A DNA stretch of 64,000 bases from Chaetoceros tenuissimus (GCA_021927905.1 BLLK01000045.1:930001-994000); one strand, 5' to 3'; counted from the stretch's first letter, positions 9,656 through 21,600 are shown. Made by a program: numbers and translations. Notes: a model not told the origin generated them from the sequence alone.

Positions 9656-10631
9656 ATGAAGGCTAAGAAAAGTGTCAAAGTAGCAAAGAAGAAAGGGCAG
9701 TCATGTCCTACCAAAAGGGCAAAAACTAAAATTGCAATCAAAAAAGGCAAGAAATCTTTGAAGACAGGTGAAGAAGACATCAAGATAGTGGCTCAAAAGC
9801 CTCAGAAAACTCTAGACAAATCTTCTATGGAAAATTATGAAATCCAATGTTGGGCCCATACTAAAAAGGGTGAGAGATGTAAAACACATGTGAAATCTCG
9901 TGAAGGTGAACCAGTACCCATTCCATACTGTCAGAGACATATGAATAGTGGCGATGGAGCTTTGAAGGTAGTTCATCATCCTATTGCTGGAAAGTGTTTA
10001 GTTGCAAGGTAAGATTCAAATGTCGAGCACAGTATATCCACATCACTGATTGTCCGCGTTGAAACTCAACAATTCTTATATTTTGATGTTGTTACCCAAT
10101 GATACTAAATCATTGATCGTCCGCGTTGAAACTCAACAATTCTTTTGATGTTTTGTTACCCAATAATTTAGATATGATTTGCCAGCAAAATATAGAATGG
10201 CGTTTTATGGCTTTCGTGGAAAATGCTTACCATGTGATAAGGAAGACAGGGCAATTTCGTTTTATCCTCCAGATAAAGTGACGGGAAGAAATCGTGAAAA
10301 GGATGGTAGTGTAAAATCAAACAATTACAATGGTGTTTTAAATCCTGGAGAAACAGGAGACATTCTACAATTTGCATCTTGCCCAGGTCCAAATGAACGC
10401 CAAAATGTGAGATCTACATTTCAGTATTGGGGACTTCGTAATGGTAAAGTCGGAGGATTGGAATTTATCACACTGGAGAAAATCAAGAAGAATACTCAGC
10501 TCTGTCATTGGTACGGAGCGGGATGGTGGACTGAAAGAAATCTGAAAAGAATTGATGTTGGAACTGAGAAATATCCAGCCCCTTTGAGAAAATCTGTTCT
10601 TGCGTCAAAAGAAAACAAAAAGAAGGGGTAA
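9656..10631 (+). CDS. SET-domain-like protein
   Basis: Exons 9656-10008 and 10172-10631 join across a 163 bp intron in phase (AG|A, Arg) to give 270 residues. The first ~55 residues are Lys-rich and basic, as in a nuclear or nucleolar protein. A small Cys/His cluster follows (CWAHTKKGERCKTH, YCQRHM). From about residue 110 the sequence GKCLVARYDLPAKYRMAFYGFRG resembles the SET opening. Near the end, GGLEFITLEKIKK then QLCHWYGAGWW resembles the SET C-terminal strand with its catalytic-site Tyr-Gly. The canonical N-H-S/C motif is not present; its place holds FASCPGPNERQNV. SET enzymes methylate lysines using SAM; whether this one is active cannot be said. The intron contains an internal duplication, listed separately. 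Confidence 0.55.
10043..10162. repeat. Two-copy direct repeat inside an intron
   Basis: A unit of about 55-60 bp is present twice, at 10043-10101 and 10110-10162, sharing CCGCGTTGAAACTCAACAATTCTT and GTTACCCAAT. It fills the distal part of the SET-like gene's intron, and the junction carries TACTAAAT at 10103-10110, a likely branch site. A duplication of the intron's 3' end would explain this intron's greater length compared with its neighbours. Confidence 0.75.
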
Positions 10632-10694
10632 AGAGAGAAATGTTCCCTTTTGATTTGAAGTTATGTACACACCTATTTGTTAAACTACTTTTAT

Positions 10695-11216
10695 CTAGAT
10701 TTCTTTGTTTTCATTTCTCCTTCGTGTAGATCTTACAGTGAATAAGGGTTCTTCTTTCTTTTTCAACTCCACACCTGACTTGCAACCATTTCCAAGCATG
10801 GACAACACCAATCCTTCACGATCTTTGATTTTGCCGTCTTCATAAGTCAACTCATCTTTGTCGGATGATGAGTCTTGACTGTCTTCATCATCGCTGCCTT
10901 CTTCGTTATCATCGTCATTTGCTAGAAGAGACATTATTGGGTTATCTTTCAATTCTCCTAGGGCTACTGTCATTTGAATCGTTTGCTTTGTGTCACCTTC
11001 ATCAGTATTTGCAACATCATCGTCAATGTCGGAATCTTCGCCATCTTTTTGAAGCGTAGTATCTATTTGAACACATTCTTTGTTACTGTCATCAGTGCCA
11101 TCACCTAATTTTTCATTTGCAGCAGCTATTTCTGGCAAAAAGTTACTCAATCTATTCAACAGGTCACTATTTCCAGATTTAAGGAAAGCAAATTCGTTTT
11201 GAGGTATCTTACTCAT
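10695..11216 (-). CDS. NOPCHAP1 (C12orf45)-like snoRNP assembly factor
   Basis: A 173-residue, intronless protein. Residues 10-40 read FLKSGNSDLLNRLSNFLPEI followed by AANEKL, matching the conserved leucine-rich helix of the DUF4598/NOPCHAP1 family. A second conserved block near residue 80 (IQMTVALGELKDNPIMSLL) corresponds to the family's I-E-M-x-V-A-L segment. Between and after them are long Asp/Glu/Ser tracts. In animals this protein helps load NOP58 onto the R2TP chaperone for box C/D snoRNP assembly; the same role here is inferred. The gene is convergent with the SET-like gene, 63 bp away. Confidence 0.65.
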   Translation of the reverse strand: MSKIPQNEFAFLKSGNSDLLNRLSNFLPEIAAANEKLGDGTDDSNKECVQIDTTLQKDGEDSDIDDDVANTDEGDTKQTIQMTVALGELKDNPIMSLLANDDDNEEGSDDEDSQDSSSDKDELTYEDGKIKDREGLVLSMLGNGCKSGVELKKKEEPLFTVRSTRRRNENKEI

Positions 11217-11490
11217 GTGACTGACAAACTGACTTTGAATAGATCTAACTTTGATTGATCTTCCAGTGAATTAGATCTTGTACGATATCCAAAAGATGCG
11301 GTATCGACAGTGCTTTTGATAGGTAGGATTTTCTCTAGTTAGACGAGAGAGTGATGTGAATTGAATCTAATGAGATCGAAGATGCTGTTGCATCTCAGTG
11401 CATCATATCTCTTGTGTCTTGCGGTCGATACGTAGAATTTGATTGGATGACATTCATCCCCTCTAAAGGGGGATTTAATCAATCCACTTC

Positions 11491-13050
11491 CTAAGATATG
11501 GATTCGGGTACAACTCTCAATAATTTGTAGATCGTTGTCAGCTGCATCTGATTCTTCTGGCTCTTTCCAGTCTTTGCTCCTGATGGGGCTCTCACTTTTG
11601 ACTTATCTGGCATTGAAATCCAAATACTGCTCTTTTGACGTGCTGGGATTACTGTAGTTTCGTCTCTTTGTAAAGATAATGCTTGATATTGATTTGACGC
11701 ATTTGTTGGCAATGCTGCAATCATAAATGATGGGAGACCAAGGTCATTATCTACCATTCCATTGAGAACAACATGTGGTGAAGTGGAGAATAATTCGAAA
11801 ACCCCCTCTTTCCAAGATTTGCCAGCAATTAGTGCAAGATTTATACAAAAACGCCCGTTAGCATCCATTTCTGACACTCCTTCTGGATAAGCTTCAATGA
11901 GACATTTCATCATTGGAGGAACTGAACTATTGGACTCTCCATAGACTGCATCATAATGCCATGTTCCATCTGCTAAGGAACTAGTTTTGTGCGAAGACGA
12001 CGCCAAATGAATGGGAAGGTTGCCATTTTCGTCCCTTTCTCGAACTTGATCTGGATATAATTTGATCACAAGTTTCCCTATTTCGCGAGGGCACCCAACT
12101 ACGGCCAATGCGTGAACAATTCGCCAATTGCTAAAAATTTCCCTGTGTTCTGTACTTCCTATTGAATTTGCAAGCTTCTTAATTGAAAATGTATAGAATA
12201 GTAGAAGCTCCATGTCATGTAAGAACTTTTCAATTTCTACCAAAGTGTCTTCATCAAGCGCCGTTTCTTTTTGGTCATCACTATTTTCAACATGATTATT
12301 CAAAAATAAAACCCAGCTCTCATTAATTCCATTTTCTGCATGGTTCAAACGTTGCAAATCAACATCATTTTCATCATTCTCATGATTTCTAATATCATTT
12401 TCATAACGAGATGAATTCATTCCCTCAATTTCACATCTTTCAATCTCTAAATCCATTTTTCGTTGTAATCTCTGTCTTAATTCATTGACTACATCATGAT
12501 CATCATCAAGCCTAAGAATACTTTCAATACCAGCTTTGATTTGATCTGAGTTCCTTCTAGAATCAGAATCATTTTTCCATGGACTCGGCTAAAGTTATCA
12601 AGTTAGACATGTAGAAGAATAAAACCACATAGGATTTCAATGTAATTTACTTACATGAAGTCTATTGGAAAAGAATAAATCAGTGGGAGAATGTCCAGCT
12701 TGTGTCCTACGCGAAAAAGGATTCATCTGATATTCAAGATAAACACCAGCATTATCCAGTACATTCATTTTCGATAAGAAATCAATGTAGTCTTCGATTA
12801 TTCTTGTCAAAATCCATTTCCATGATATAACATCTACCGCTCCAAGAATAGCAATGCAATGTGCAGCCGTCCAACCTATGGGACTTTCTTGAAGTAGTAT
12901 TGGTACAATCGACTTTTCAGCGTTATAGACAGGTGTCGCCTCTTGTTCTTGCGTTTGCTGCGATAGAGTTTCAAGTACATCAGACCATTGTCGATCACGA
13001 ATGCTACGGTGAAGCTTCAGGACAATAAGAGATGTTTCTTTAGATGCCAT
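11491..13050 (-). CDS. Ankyrin-repeat-like protein
   Basis: Exons 12655-13050 and 11491-12588 join across a 66 bp GTAAGT...TTTAG intron to encode 497 residues. Degenerate ankyrin units are visible: IGWTAAHCIAILGAVDVI near residue 55; NWRIVHALAVVGCP then LVIKLYPDQVRERDENGNLPIHLA; and MKCLIEAYPEGVSEMDANGRFCINLAL. The pattern of a Y-P-E/D helix end followed by D-x-x-G-x-x-P-I-H-L-A is common in diatom ankyrin proteins. No signal peptide or catalytic domain is seen. It is probably a protein-binding scaffold; partner unknown. Confidence 0.65.
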
Positions 13051-13583
13051 TCCAATATATTCTGAAGAACAAACTCTGCAATAAACAAAACGGGCCTTGG
13101 GGAAATGTTGTCGTCAGTACAATAAATTGTTGCCGTCTCCTTCTTCTGTGTGGTATTTTATTAGGTGTAAAGTTTCTGATCAATTGCCGTTAAGCTTACT
13201 TCGTATATTCAAAGAAGTAAAATATTCTAACTAGCAGAATAAAAAGATCATGAGTAAGGTATAGATCAACCTTTCTTTTTTGTTCAGTTGCTATGAAGGT
13301 TACTGAAACAGTCTCTATTTATCGACCATATGCAGGAGGGGCGTTCCTGCGGTCTGCGGTGGTGAACATGAAACATGAAACCTTTGTCTTTTTTCAATCG
13401 CGGAAATTTTTGCCCAATTTAGCCCCTTTTTAGTCGTAGTACTACATTGTACTTACGTACTAAGTATTAGAGCAAAACATGCATGAACATTATTCAAAGT
13501 ATGAAGTTCAAAGCAAATAGGTTCAGAGGTTAGAGGTACCACATCCATCTGATCCTTGTCTATACCATACATCATAGAGAGCA
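13051..13583. other. Divergent intergenic region
   Basis: AT-rich sequence between two divergent gene starts. Short local repeats such as AACATGAAACATGAAAC near 13365-13382 are visible. Overlapping short minus-strand frames after 13453 show no family resemblance and are not called. Confidence 0.4.
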
Positions 13584-14677
13584 ATGGGAAAAGAAAATAA
13601 TACAGCCGCAAATAGTGCAACAGACCTTTCTCGTCGCATGCTCTGTGGAGGGGTAGCTGGAATGATTGCAAAGGTTAGTTTGTCAACTGGAATGCGCAAC
13701 AATACAAAAATGATGCAGCCATGAATACTTCTTTCAATTGTCACACATTCTCATCTTCAAACGAATTCTTCCTTACATCTCATCGCTTTGTATCACATTC
13801 CTTGAAAAATCGATGAATGAAATAGACTGCAACAAACCCACTGGAAAGATTCAAAATGCTATCTCAAACAGGCGAGCATGGGGCGAAAGGAAAGCAATCC
13901 ATTATTTCATTGTATAGATCCATCATTGCCAACGAAGGCTTTCTCGGTTTGTGGGCTGGAAATGGTGCAAATTTATTACGAGTTTTCCCTGCAAAAGCAT
14001 GTGTTTTTGCAAGCAATGATTTATATAAAAACTTGTTGCGGAAAATTAGTAAGACACCAATGGACCAACAGCTATCAGGACCTTTGAACTTTTTGGCTGG
14101 TGGAATGGCTGGTATGACTGCGACAACTGTAACCTATCCTCTAGATTTAGCAAGAGGAAGGATTAGTGGTAAATTGAAAATCAAAGGTGATACAAGGCAT
14201 TACAATGGAATAATAAATACTGTCATTGTTACTGCGAAAGAGGAAGGTTTCACTGCGCTCTACAAGGGTGTGAAACCAACAGTTTTGGGTGCTATGCCAT
14301 ATGAAGGAATCAAATTCGGTACAGTTGGTTTGTTGGAATCAATATTTCCTCATGAAAAAACTTTTGACGAGAATGGGAATGTTCAAAAGCCATCCATCTT
14401 CCGAAAACTATGTTTTGGAGGACTTGGCGGAGTAATGGCTGGATTGATAACATACCCGAATGACACCATTCGTCGTATGCTACAATTACAAGGAAGTCGC
14501 GGAACTGAAAGTGTCTATACGGGATATTTTGATTGTATGAAGAAGGTTTATGCACAATATGGTATTCAAAGATTTTACCATGGTGTTGGTATCAACATCA
14601 TTAGAATGGCTCCAAACACCGCTATTCAATTTGGATCCTATGAACTTTTGAAGAGAGTATCAGAGAAGTACATGTAA
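13584..14677 (+). CDS. Mitochondrial carrier family (SLC25) protein
   Basis: Exons 13584-13673 and 13826-14677 (intron 152 bp, phase 0) encode 313 residues, the usual carrier length. Without the first exon the protein would lack half of carrier repeat 1, so the join is well supported. All three signature motifs are present: TNPLERF, TYPLDLAR and TYPNDTIRR, each starting a ~100-residue repeat of two membrane helices, plus GGVAG, GGMAG and GGLGG after helix starts. These proteins exchange metabolites across the mitochondrial inner membrane. The closest subgroup by eye is the CoA/ATP-Mg/adenine nucleotide clade (YEGIKFG, RMAPNTAIQF), but the substrate is not assigned. Confidence 0.9.
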
Positions 14678-15102
14678 ACGCTCAATGTACAGCAATGACT
14701 AGACTCGACTCGACTCTATGACTCCTTCCTTTTAGCCTATACCCTATGTATAAACCAATACTTTCAAAAACTCTTATTGTAATGTATTTATTACATATTT
14801 TATCATTATTCGTATGTATGGGTTAGGAATCTAGTAGGTTGGAATTTTAAAACACTCTTCTACAATTCAGTTGGACATCAAGGTTTTCATCATGGAACGT
14901 CATTGTATAGATTGTCTCTCTCTTTTCTTTCCCTTCTCTTTTTCTTCCAATGATCGGCTCGCAAAAAGCAAAATGAAAATGCGAAAAGAAGTGTGCGATG
15001 TGCGATGCATCAAACATCAAAACAACGACCCTCCTATTGTGTGAATACTCAATAAAACTTTTATAACTTCTTTCTTTCATACTTTACCAATAGCAGCTCC
15101 AA
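14678..15102. other. Intergenic region
   Basis: AT-rich 3' and 5' flanks of two genes on the same strand. A 77-codon minus-strand frame here has no recognisable features. Nothing else is seen. Confidence 0.4.
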
Positions 15103-15437
15103 ATGCTTCGATCTATTTTAAATTCTAGAGCTGTAGGAGCTCAAAGAGTAAGTTCATAGGTGCTCTACTTCCATGTTAACATACAACACTTCTCAAAATC
15201 CTTTCTCCTATATTCTAGCGTTTTCTTTCAGCAGATGCAAAGGCTGCACCTGCTCCAGTTGTGGTTAAGAAGGGAGGTGGATTTTTCTCAAGAGTTTCAT
15301 CGTTCCTTGTAGGTGCTGGATTCTCAGCTCTTGCATCTCAATACTACATTTATCAAGAATTAGTTGCAGGAAATGACATTATTCTGAAGAAACAAAAGGA
15401 TCTCGAAAACAGATTAAGCAAGCTTGAGAAGAAGTAA
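15103..15437 (+). CDS. Small mitochondrial membrane protein (87 aa), unrecognised
   Basis: A short two-exon gene: 15103-15147 and 15219-15437, with a 71 bp GTAAGT...TTCTAG intron and phase 0. The N-terminus MLRSILNSRAVGAQRRFLS is Arg/Ser/Leu-rich without acids and looks like a mitochondrial presequence with an R-x-F/L cleavage site. A Lys-Gly linker precedes one hydrophobic segment (SSFLVGAGFSALASQYYIY, residues ~43-61), and a charged coiled-coil tail follows (KKQKDLENRLSKLEKK). The layout suits a single-pass inner-membrane subunit, for example of ATP synthase, MICOS or a respiratory complex, but no family is recognised. Both exons are short, but phase, targeting signal and stop all agree. 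Confidence 0.65.
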
Positions 15438-15713
15438 TTGTCACAAGTTGGTTGAACTGAGGGATTACTTATCATTTACACAAAGCGCATAGGAATATCA
15501 TAAAATGGCAAATCTATACATGTGGAAAAAAGAATTGATAACGACTGCTAGTCTCTTGTACACCTTTTGTTTTGCGATTTATTTTATTGAATGAAATGCA
15601 AGTGTAAACACTAAAGAATACTATAACTGCGACAGATAAATGAAGAAAAGATAGGGAGAATCAACTGTGTTCAATCACAATATTCAATCTCATTCATTCA
15701 ATTTAAATGGGAG

Positions 15714-16970
15714 CTATGGTTCTACCTCCTGTTTTTCTTCCTCATCACTAAGAAGTGTTTTACCCATAACACCACTCATCGGCTCAACTAGTTCTTGACT
15801 TCGTCGGTAGTCTTTGTACTGCTGCATAGAGACTTCCCGCACGTTTCTTCTCCAGTCCTTGATCCAAGTAACATAGGTTTGTATAACAGCAATAGTGCTT
15901 GCCCATGTCAAAAAATACCCATTGCCTACTTCACTTGTTACTCCATCTGTAGTCCCAACTGCAGTTGCCGTTATCCAAATGAAAAAAAGAATCGTCAGAG
16001 ATATACCTTCCAAACTGAATTCCGTTGTGCTTTTAATGTTGTGAATATAATAATCCTCTTTTCGAAATACTTCCATTAAGCCGAAAGCAATAGAAATAGC
16101 AAGAGAAGTGACGCAAGCAATGATGAAAAATTCCCATTGACTATTTGCTACGGATTGTAGTGTGACGAAGAGAGAATTATCAGGATTACCTCGAAATACA
16201 GTACCATATTGCCGCAGATCTAGAATGCTTAGCATACACGCCAAAGTGCATATGAAAATCATGATGAAACCGGGTGCACGGTTCGGCCAGCTCTTGATGG
16301 ATTGATAAATAGATTCATGATTTGCAGCTACAAGCCAAATCTCCACCATATGTATGTTGACGAACAGACATATCCAATGAACAAAATACAGATTGTACTG
16401 ACCCTTACCGTCTCCTGCTACACCTTTGAGACTGGTATTTATGCAAGTAGCTATAAACCACCATACACTACTCATCGCTATTACAAATATTTCCACATGA
16501 CTTCCATTATCGAATGCCTTTCTCATCTTTTGAAGTGGATATATCCCATCAATGACATGTATCATAACAATACATAAATGATATAATAAGCTCACCGAGC
16601 TCACTACTAAACAATATATCCTCTCATCTCTATCAGCCTCTAAAACGTTCGACTCTAGATTCATAAAGTCCGGAATAATGTCTTCTTTTGGTTGAGGTAG
16701 TGGTAAAGCTTTGTTTTCAAGATCAGAATCATATGAAGATACCACGGCTAATGCAGACAAAATAGCGAGCTTAAGGTAATGTTTCAGTCGCGTCGACTTC
16801 AACAATGGCAAATATTCTTCACTCTCAAATTCTTCTGATGCTTCGTTTGAATTCCGAGATGGCAAAGATACATCATCCAAATTGCCTTCACATCTTTCAA
16901 CAACACTGCCTATCTGCTCTTCGCCATCCTCGAAAAGCCTTCCTGTTCCTAGTGAGATGCTGGTCATCAT
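15714..16970 (-). CDS. Polytopic membrane protein, unrecognised
   Basis: An intronless 418-residue protein. After an acidic N-terminal ~60 residues come seven or eight hydrophobic segments, including one near residues 65-83 and others with WWFIATCIN, HWICLFVNIHMVEIWLVAA, FIMIFICTLACMLSIL, FFIIACVTSLAISIAFGLMEV, ISLTILFFIWITATAVGT and FLTWASTIAVIQTYVTWI. The C-terminal tail is charged (KDWRRNV, then DEEEKQEVEP). The segment GTTDGVTSEVGNGYFLTWAS looks like a conserved core. No transporter or channel signature is recognised and no function is offered. It converges with the small mitochondrial gene at 15437. Confidence 0.75.
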   Translation of the reverse strand: MMTSISLGTGRLFEDGEEQIGSVVERCEGNLDDVSLPSRNSNEASEEFESEEYLPLLKSTRLKHYLKLAILSALAVVSSYDSDLENKALPLPQPKEDIIPDFMNLESNVLEADRDERIYCLVVSSVSLLYHLCIVMIHVIDGIYPLQKMRKAFDNGSHVEIFVIAMSSVWWFIATCINTSLKGVAGDGKGQYNLYFVHWICLFVNIHMVEIWLVAANHESIYQSIKSWPNRAPGFIMIFICTLACMLSILDLRQYGTVFRGNPDNSLFVTLQSVANSQWEFFIIACVTSLAISIAFGLMEVFRKEDYYIHNIKSTTEFSLEGISLTILFFIWITATAVGTTDGVTSEVGNGYFLTWASTIAVIQTYVTWIKDWRRNVREVSMQQYKDYRRSQELVEPMSGVMGKTLLSDEEEKQEVEP

Positions 16971-17223
16971 ATATTGTATAGTAGAGTTGGTGAAGTCAAT
17001 GAATCAATCAATCCTCAGTAAGTTTTGAGAATGAGCACCCGTGTCCAATGACGTCCAATTTCATCAAATAGCCAGACAGACATCAAAATACCTATCCGAT
17101 AGGGATGGAAAACAATCGAACGAAGCTTCGAATGAATTCAAAATCATCCACCATCATTAAAAATGCCATTACTAGTCTAGTAAGCCAAAGCTTTTCTTTT
17201 TCTCACCTTTTCCAAAAAGCAAA

Positions 17224-18051
17224 ATGAACCAAACAGTTTCCAAAGCACTCTTGCCCTCCCTTGAGGAAGCTCTTCTACATCGTCAAAAGAAGAAGATGAG
17301 TAAAATACTAAAGAGAGCATGGGATTTCGACGAGGCAAAGCACCCGTTTCAAATCTGCAATGACGTAGAGATAGTATTCTCAGCAGGGTCAAGTCCTCCT
17401 TTTGATCTTCAGAATTTTATTCTCTTTCTAGCAAATGATCGGTACGAAGTTGGTAGAACAGGCTGGGAGAAATTCGCGTCCGATTTAGGTTCACTATATT
17501 CACTTCATCTTCGCAGTACGTAGTAGACAACTTTTGATTAGTACATTGCTCTTTGAATCTCAACTCACAATCTTTAATTATCGATTTTTAAAGAAGGTAA
17601 ATTGAAACATCTTGCGTCAAAGCACCTCGATCAAGTTTGCAAATTGTTGGAACAGGTCGACAGGAATCTTGTTCCTATTGCAAGAAAAATGACTCCATCT
17701 GAATATGCTGCATACTACTCAGATTCTTCTGGGTTTGATTCTGATGATGATTTACCAATTCGTTCACTTAGATCTTCTACTTCTTCCATGAATACAATTG
17801 CTAGAAGCATCGATTCTGACTCTGATGACGATCTACCAATTATTTCACTAAGAACTTCATATTCTTCCACAAATACTACTGCTAGGAGGAACGATTCTTT
17901 TGATTCTGATGTTGACGGATTCAACTTTGGCTTTTCCAACAAGAAAAAAAGCAGAAGGAAGGGCAAGAAAGTACCTAGAAAGAAGAAGGTTCATAAGAAA
18001 CGAAAAGTAAATTCCAAAAAATCTAGAAAGAAAAAGAGCAGAAAGCTTTGA
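17224..18051 (+). CDS. Lysine-rich, probably nuclear protein with internal duplication
   Basis: Exons 17224-17515 and 17594-18051 (78 bp intron GTACGT...AAAG, phase 1) encode 249 residues. The first 120 residues look folded (PFDLQNFILFLANDRYEVGR, WEKFASDLGSLYSLHL), then acidic-serine linkers carry two near-identical units, DSDDDLPIRSLRSSTSS and DSDDDLPIISLRTSYSS. The last 50 residues are almost all Lys/Arg/Ser, a strong nuclear or nucleolar localisation signal. The family is not recognised. The N-terminal part may be a small DNA- or RNA-associated domain, but that is a guess. Confidence 0.65.
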
Positions 18052-18638
18052 GGAAGGGAAGAGGAAATTGAATTTGGGTCTGTAGCTATAGTATATTATG
18101 AACTTTCAAACTTTGTCCAAAGAATGCTGGTTTGCTGGTATTACATTAAATATTAGAATTGAAATCTAATAAATAAAATGGCTAATGTATGGATATCATA
18201 AATTATTGTTGAACCAAATTGAAAAAATGCTTTTCAAGTACTTTGATTCATTTTTTCGATATGATTTCTAGGTATCTCTCTAAAAGGCAGATTTATATAT
18301 ACTATTTATACTTACTCATGTATCTACTAATAAATTAAATTGTTGAAATTGAAAATGCAAATGTCGAGATGGGATTCGAGTTTGTTGCCCGAGAAGGCAA
18401 AGAAGAATGACTCGTTTCAAATGACCAATCTTATCAATTTTTTTTTCTAAATTCGTCTTGCATCGGCAAAATTTGCACAGGATAGGCTTCTCACACAATG
18501 ATCACTTCTTCCTTTAGGAAGCCCATCATGAGATATGCTTCTTCTGATGATTCCCCGATGAGACTCTGAACAATTATATGGAAAACAATAGAGATGAATC
18601 GTATTCATGTATTGATGAGCAATCCTAGTAGATAGACG
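18052..18638. other. Intergenic region
   Basis: AT-rich flank between two genes on the same strand. A 60-codon minus-strand frame has no recognisable content. Nothing else is seen. Confidence 0.4.
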
Positions 18639-21600
18639 ATGGAGAAAATACTAGCTGTTTCTATTCTTCTTCAAATTACAACTGTCGTAGCGTCCATGAA
18701 TAGGACAGATGCTATACAAAGAGACCTCCCTGACTGCATCAATAACGATGATTACTTCTTTTTCAATGGCAGAGGTATTACTTGCTTGTGGGCAGATACG
18801 AACCGAAAAGAATATTGTAAAAAGCATCTATTTCGGATAAAATGCCCGAAGACATGTGGAGCTTGCAATGGGAAAGAGAGCCACTACTACTCAGAAACAA
18901 AGAAGAATACACTAGAGAGTGGAACTATGTACCAAACATGTCAGTGGCTTATGAATCATTCCAATAATGAACGGCGGAAGCTATGTGAAAGTATGGAGCA
19001 GCTGTGTCCAGACATATGCAATGATAAAAATATGCAGAGAACAAAGCACAACGAGATTTCACTTTCTTCCGAAAACACAAATGAGAAATTCACAGCAAAT
19101 ATGCTGCAACAACACAGAATGTTAAACATTTTTGGGTCTGAAGAATCTGATACAGAACCATCTTATACATTTAATATCTTTAATTCGCCACTAGCAGGTA
19201 AGTTATTCAATATTCAAAGTATCGAATATGAATATGAATGGAAATAGATTACTAATAACTCTCGGCCATTGTCTTTTTCGCAGAACCCCATCAGTCCCAC
19301 CAAGTTCAGAATGATGCGTCAATAAATAAATGTGAAGATAAACCCAATTTTATTTTCGTGACAAGTCATGGGCAAAACGTGTCATGTCCATGGATAACAA
19401 AAGCAAAACAAGAAAAAGTGATCCAACGACAAAACAAATACTGTTTCCTGAATGATGGAGTGACAAAATCTATAATAGGAAATTCATGCAGTTCATCTTG
19501 TGGTTTCTGTGAGCAGAAAAGCAAAAACTTTCAAATTCAGTCAGCAGGTAACAAGATACAATCGCGAATGCAGTGTGCAGATGATACCGAGTTTTTCTTC
19601 CAACTAAGCTACTCCAATGAATGGCGAAAGTGCGAATGGTTGACAAGAAATAGTAAAAAGATGGAAAAGCGTCAGAGTAAATATTGCATAAAATCAGATG
19701 TTGCAAATGCATGTCCTCTATCATGCAGTCTATGTGATGTATCCGACACATATGCACCATCTACGACAATATCAATGGCCCCATCAGTATCACCATCAAA
19801 GTTTTCAAGTACGCTTAAGTGCAAAGACAACGACGATTTTCTATTTGCACTCGATTTTAGCGGGTATTTACGAAAATGTGCATGGCTCACAAAGAACAAT
19901 GCAGAGGAGAGAATAAACAGATACTGCAATAGGAGTCATATAAAAGGAGCATGTCCACTCACATGTGATTCTTGCTCTTCTTGTCAAGATGATGATTCGT
20001 TTTCTTTTTCTCGGAGTAATGGGATCATGGCTAAATGCGAATGGTTAGCGAATGACATTTCAGGAACTGCTCATAAGAGGCAAGCAAGGTATTGCAATAA
20101 CAACAAAATTGGGAGAAAATGTTTGTACAGCTGCGGCTTTTGCATTGGAACTACTTTTAGTCGTGACAATTTCGTTGAAGAAACTTCGGCTCCTTCGTTC
20201 ACAACATCACCAACCCAAAATCCTTCCCATTCAGCTGTACCATCTTTTGAGCCTTCAGAAACAAGATCTGATGAGCCATCTTCAATTCCAAGCTCTCAAC
20301 CTTCAGGGTATAAATCCTTTGAACCTAGCTCGAACCCATCATCATCTTCGATTCCGTCATCAGGTCCTTCATCAAGTCCTTCTTTAGACCCAACGTCCAT
20401 TCCCTCTTCTTTACCATCTTCACTACCTTCATCCAATCCAAGTTCTCTACCATCTTTCTCACCATCATCGTTGCCTTCGGAGCTACCATCGGCAAGTCCA
20501 TCATCTATTCCAAGTAGTCAACCAAGTGAATCAAACGCTCCTAGTTTATCCCTTGTACCGACAACCAGATACATGCCCTCTACCCAACCTTCATTATCAT
20601 TTAAACCGAGTAGATTACCTACGTCAATTCCATCAGTGACACCATCTGGTTTTCCTTCCATGACATTAAGCGCTGTACCGTCATTGGATCCATCATTGAA
20701 ACCATCCGATTTCCCATCGACATTTCCCAGCGCTTCACCTTCATCGGATCCTTCATCGCAGCCTTCCTCTGCGCCAAGTCTTACACATTCAGATAGTCCA
20801 AGTGGTAATCCTTCTCTAACCCCTTCTAAAAGTCCGTCCTCGTTTCCTAGCGACTTGCCTTCGTTATCTCCAAGTTTGCAACCATCTCTAAACCCTTCAG
20901 GCACACCGTCTAATCTACCGTCACTGCAAACATCTCAAAACCCTTCAGGTTCTCCGTCATTATATCCGAGTATTTTTCCAAGCACATCACACTCTCCAAC
21001 TCTTTCAAATGCTCCTTCGCAGCAATCAGAATCACCATCAAGTATACCATCCCTCACAACATATCCTTCGGAAGAACCATCTAATTACCCTTCTTTTCAG
21101 CCATCGATCCAACCTTCAAAAGAGAATTCAATGGAACCCTCAAGCAATCCAAGCATAATTCCATCATCAGGGCCATCAAGCATACCTAGCTTTGAACCAT
21201 CTCTCACTCCGTCAAATATGCCTTCATTGAATCCATCTCTACTTCCAAGTTCTTCTCCGTCAAATGAACCAAGTTCAGATCCTTCTGACAGTCCATCAAT
21301 GTTACCATCTGTCCAACCTTCTCGTAGTCCTTCAAGCATACCCTCTCAATTTCCAAGTTCACTTCCGTCAACTTTGCCAAGCGAAATTCCGAGTGGGACA
21401 CCTTCGAGTTTATCGTCTTCTAGGCCTTCTGTGACTATCACAAAAGCTCCTACACCAACACCAAAATTGACAAAGGAACCAGTACCTACAATCATTACGA
21501 AGGAGCCTGTAACCAAAGTTCCTGTAACCAAAGTTCCAGTAACCAAGGTCCCTGTAACCAAAGTTCCTGCAACGAAAGAACCTGCAACGAAAGAACCTGT

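Noticed and set aside
14847-15080. 77-codon minus-strand frame
   Set aside because: It sits in the gap before the small mitochondrial gene and has no family features or targeting signal.
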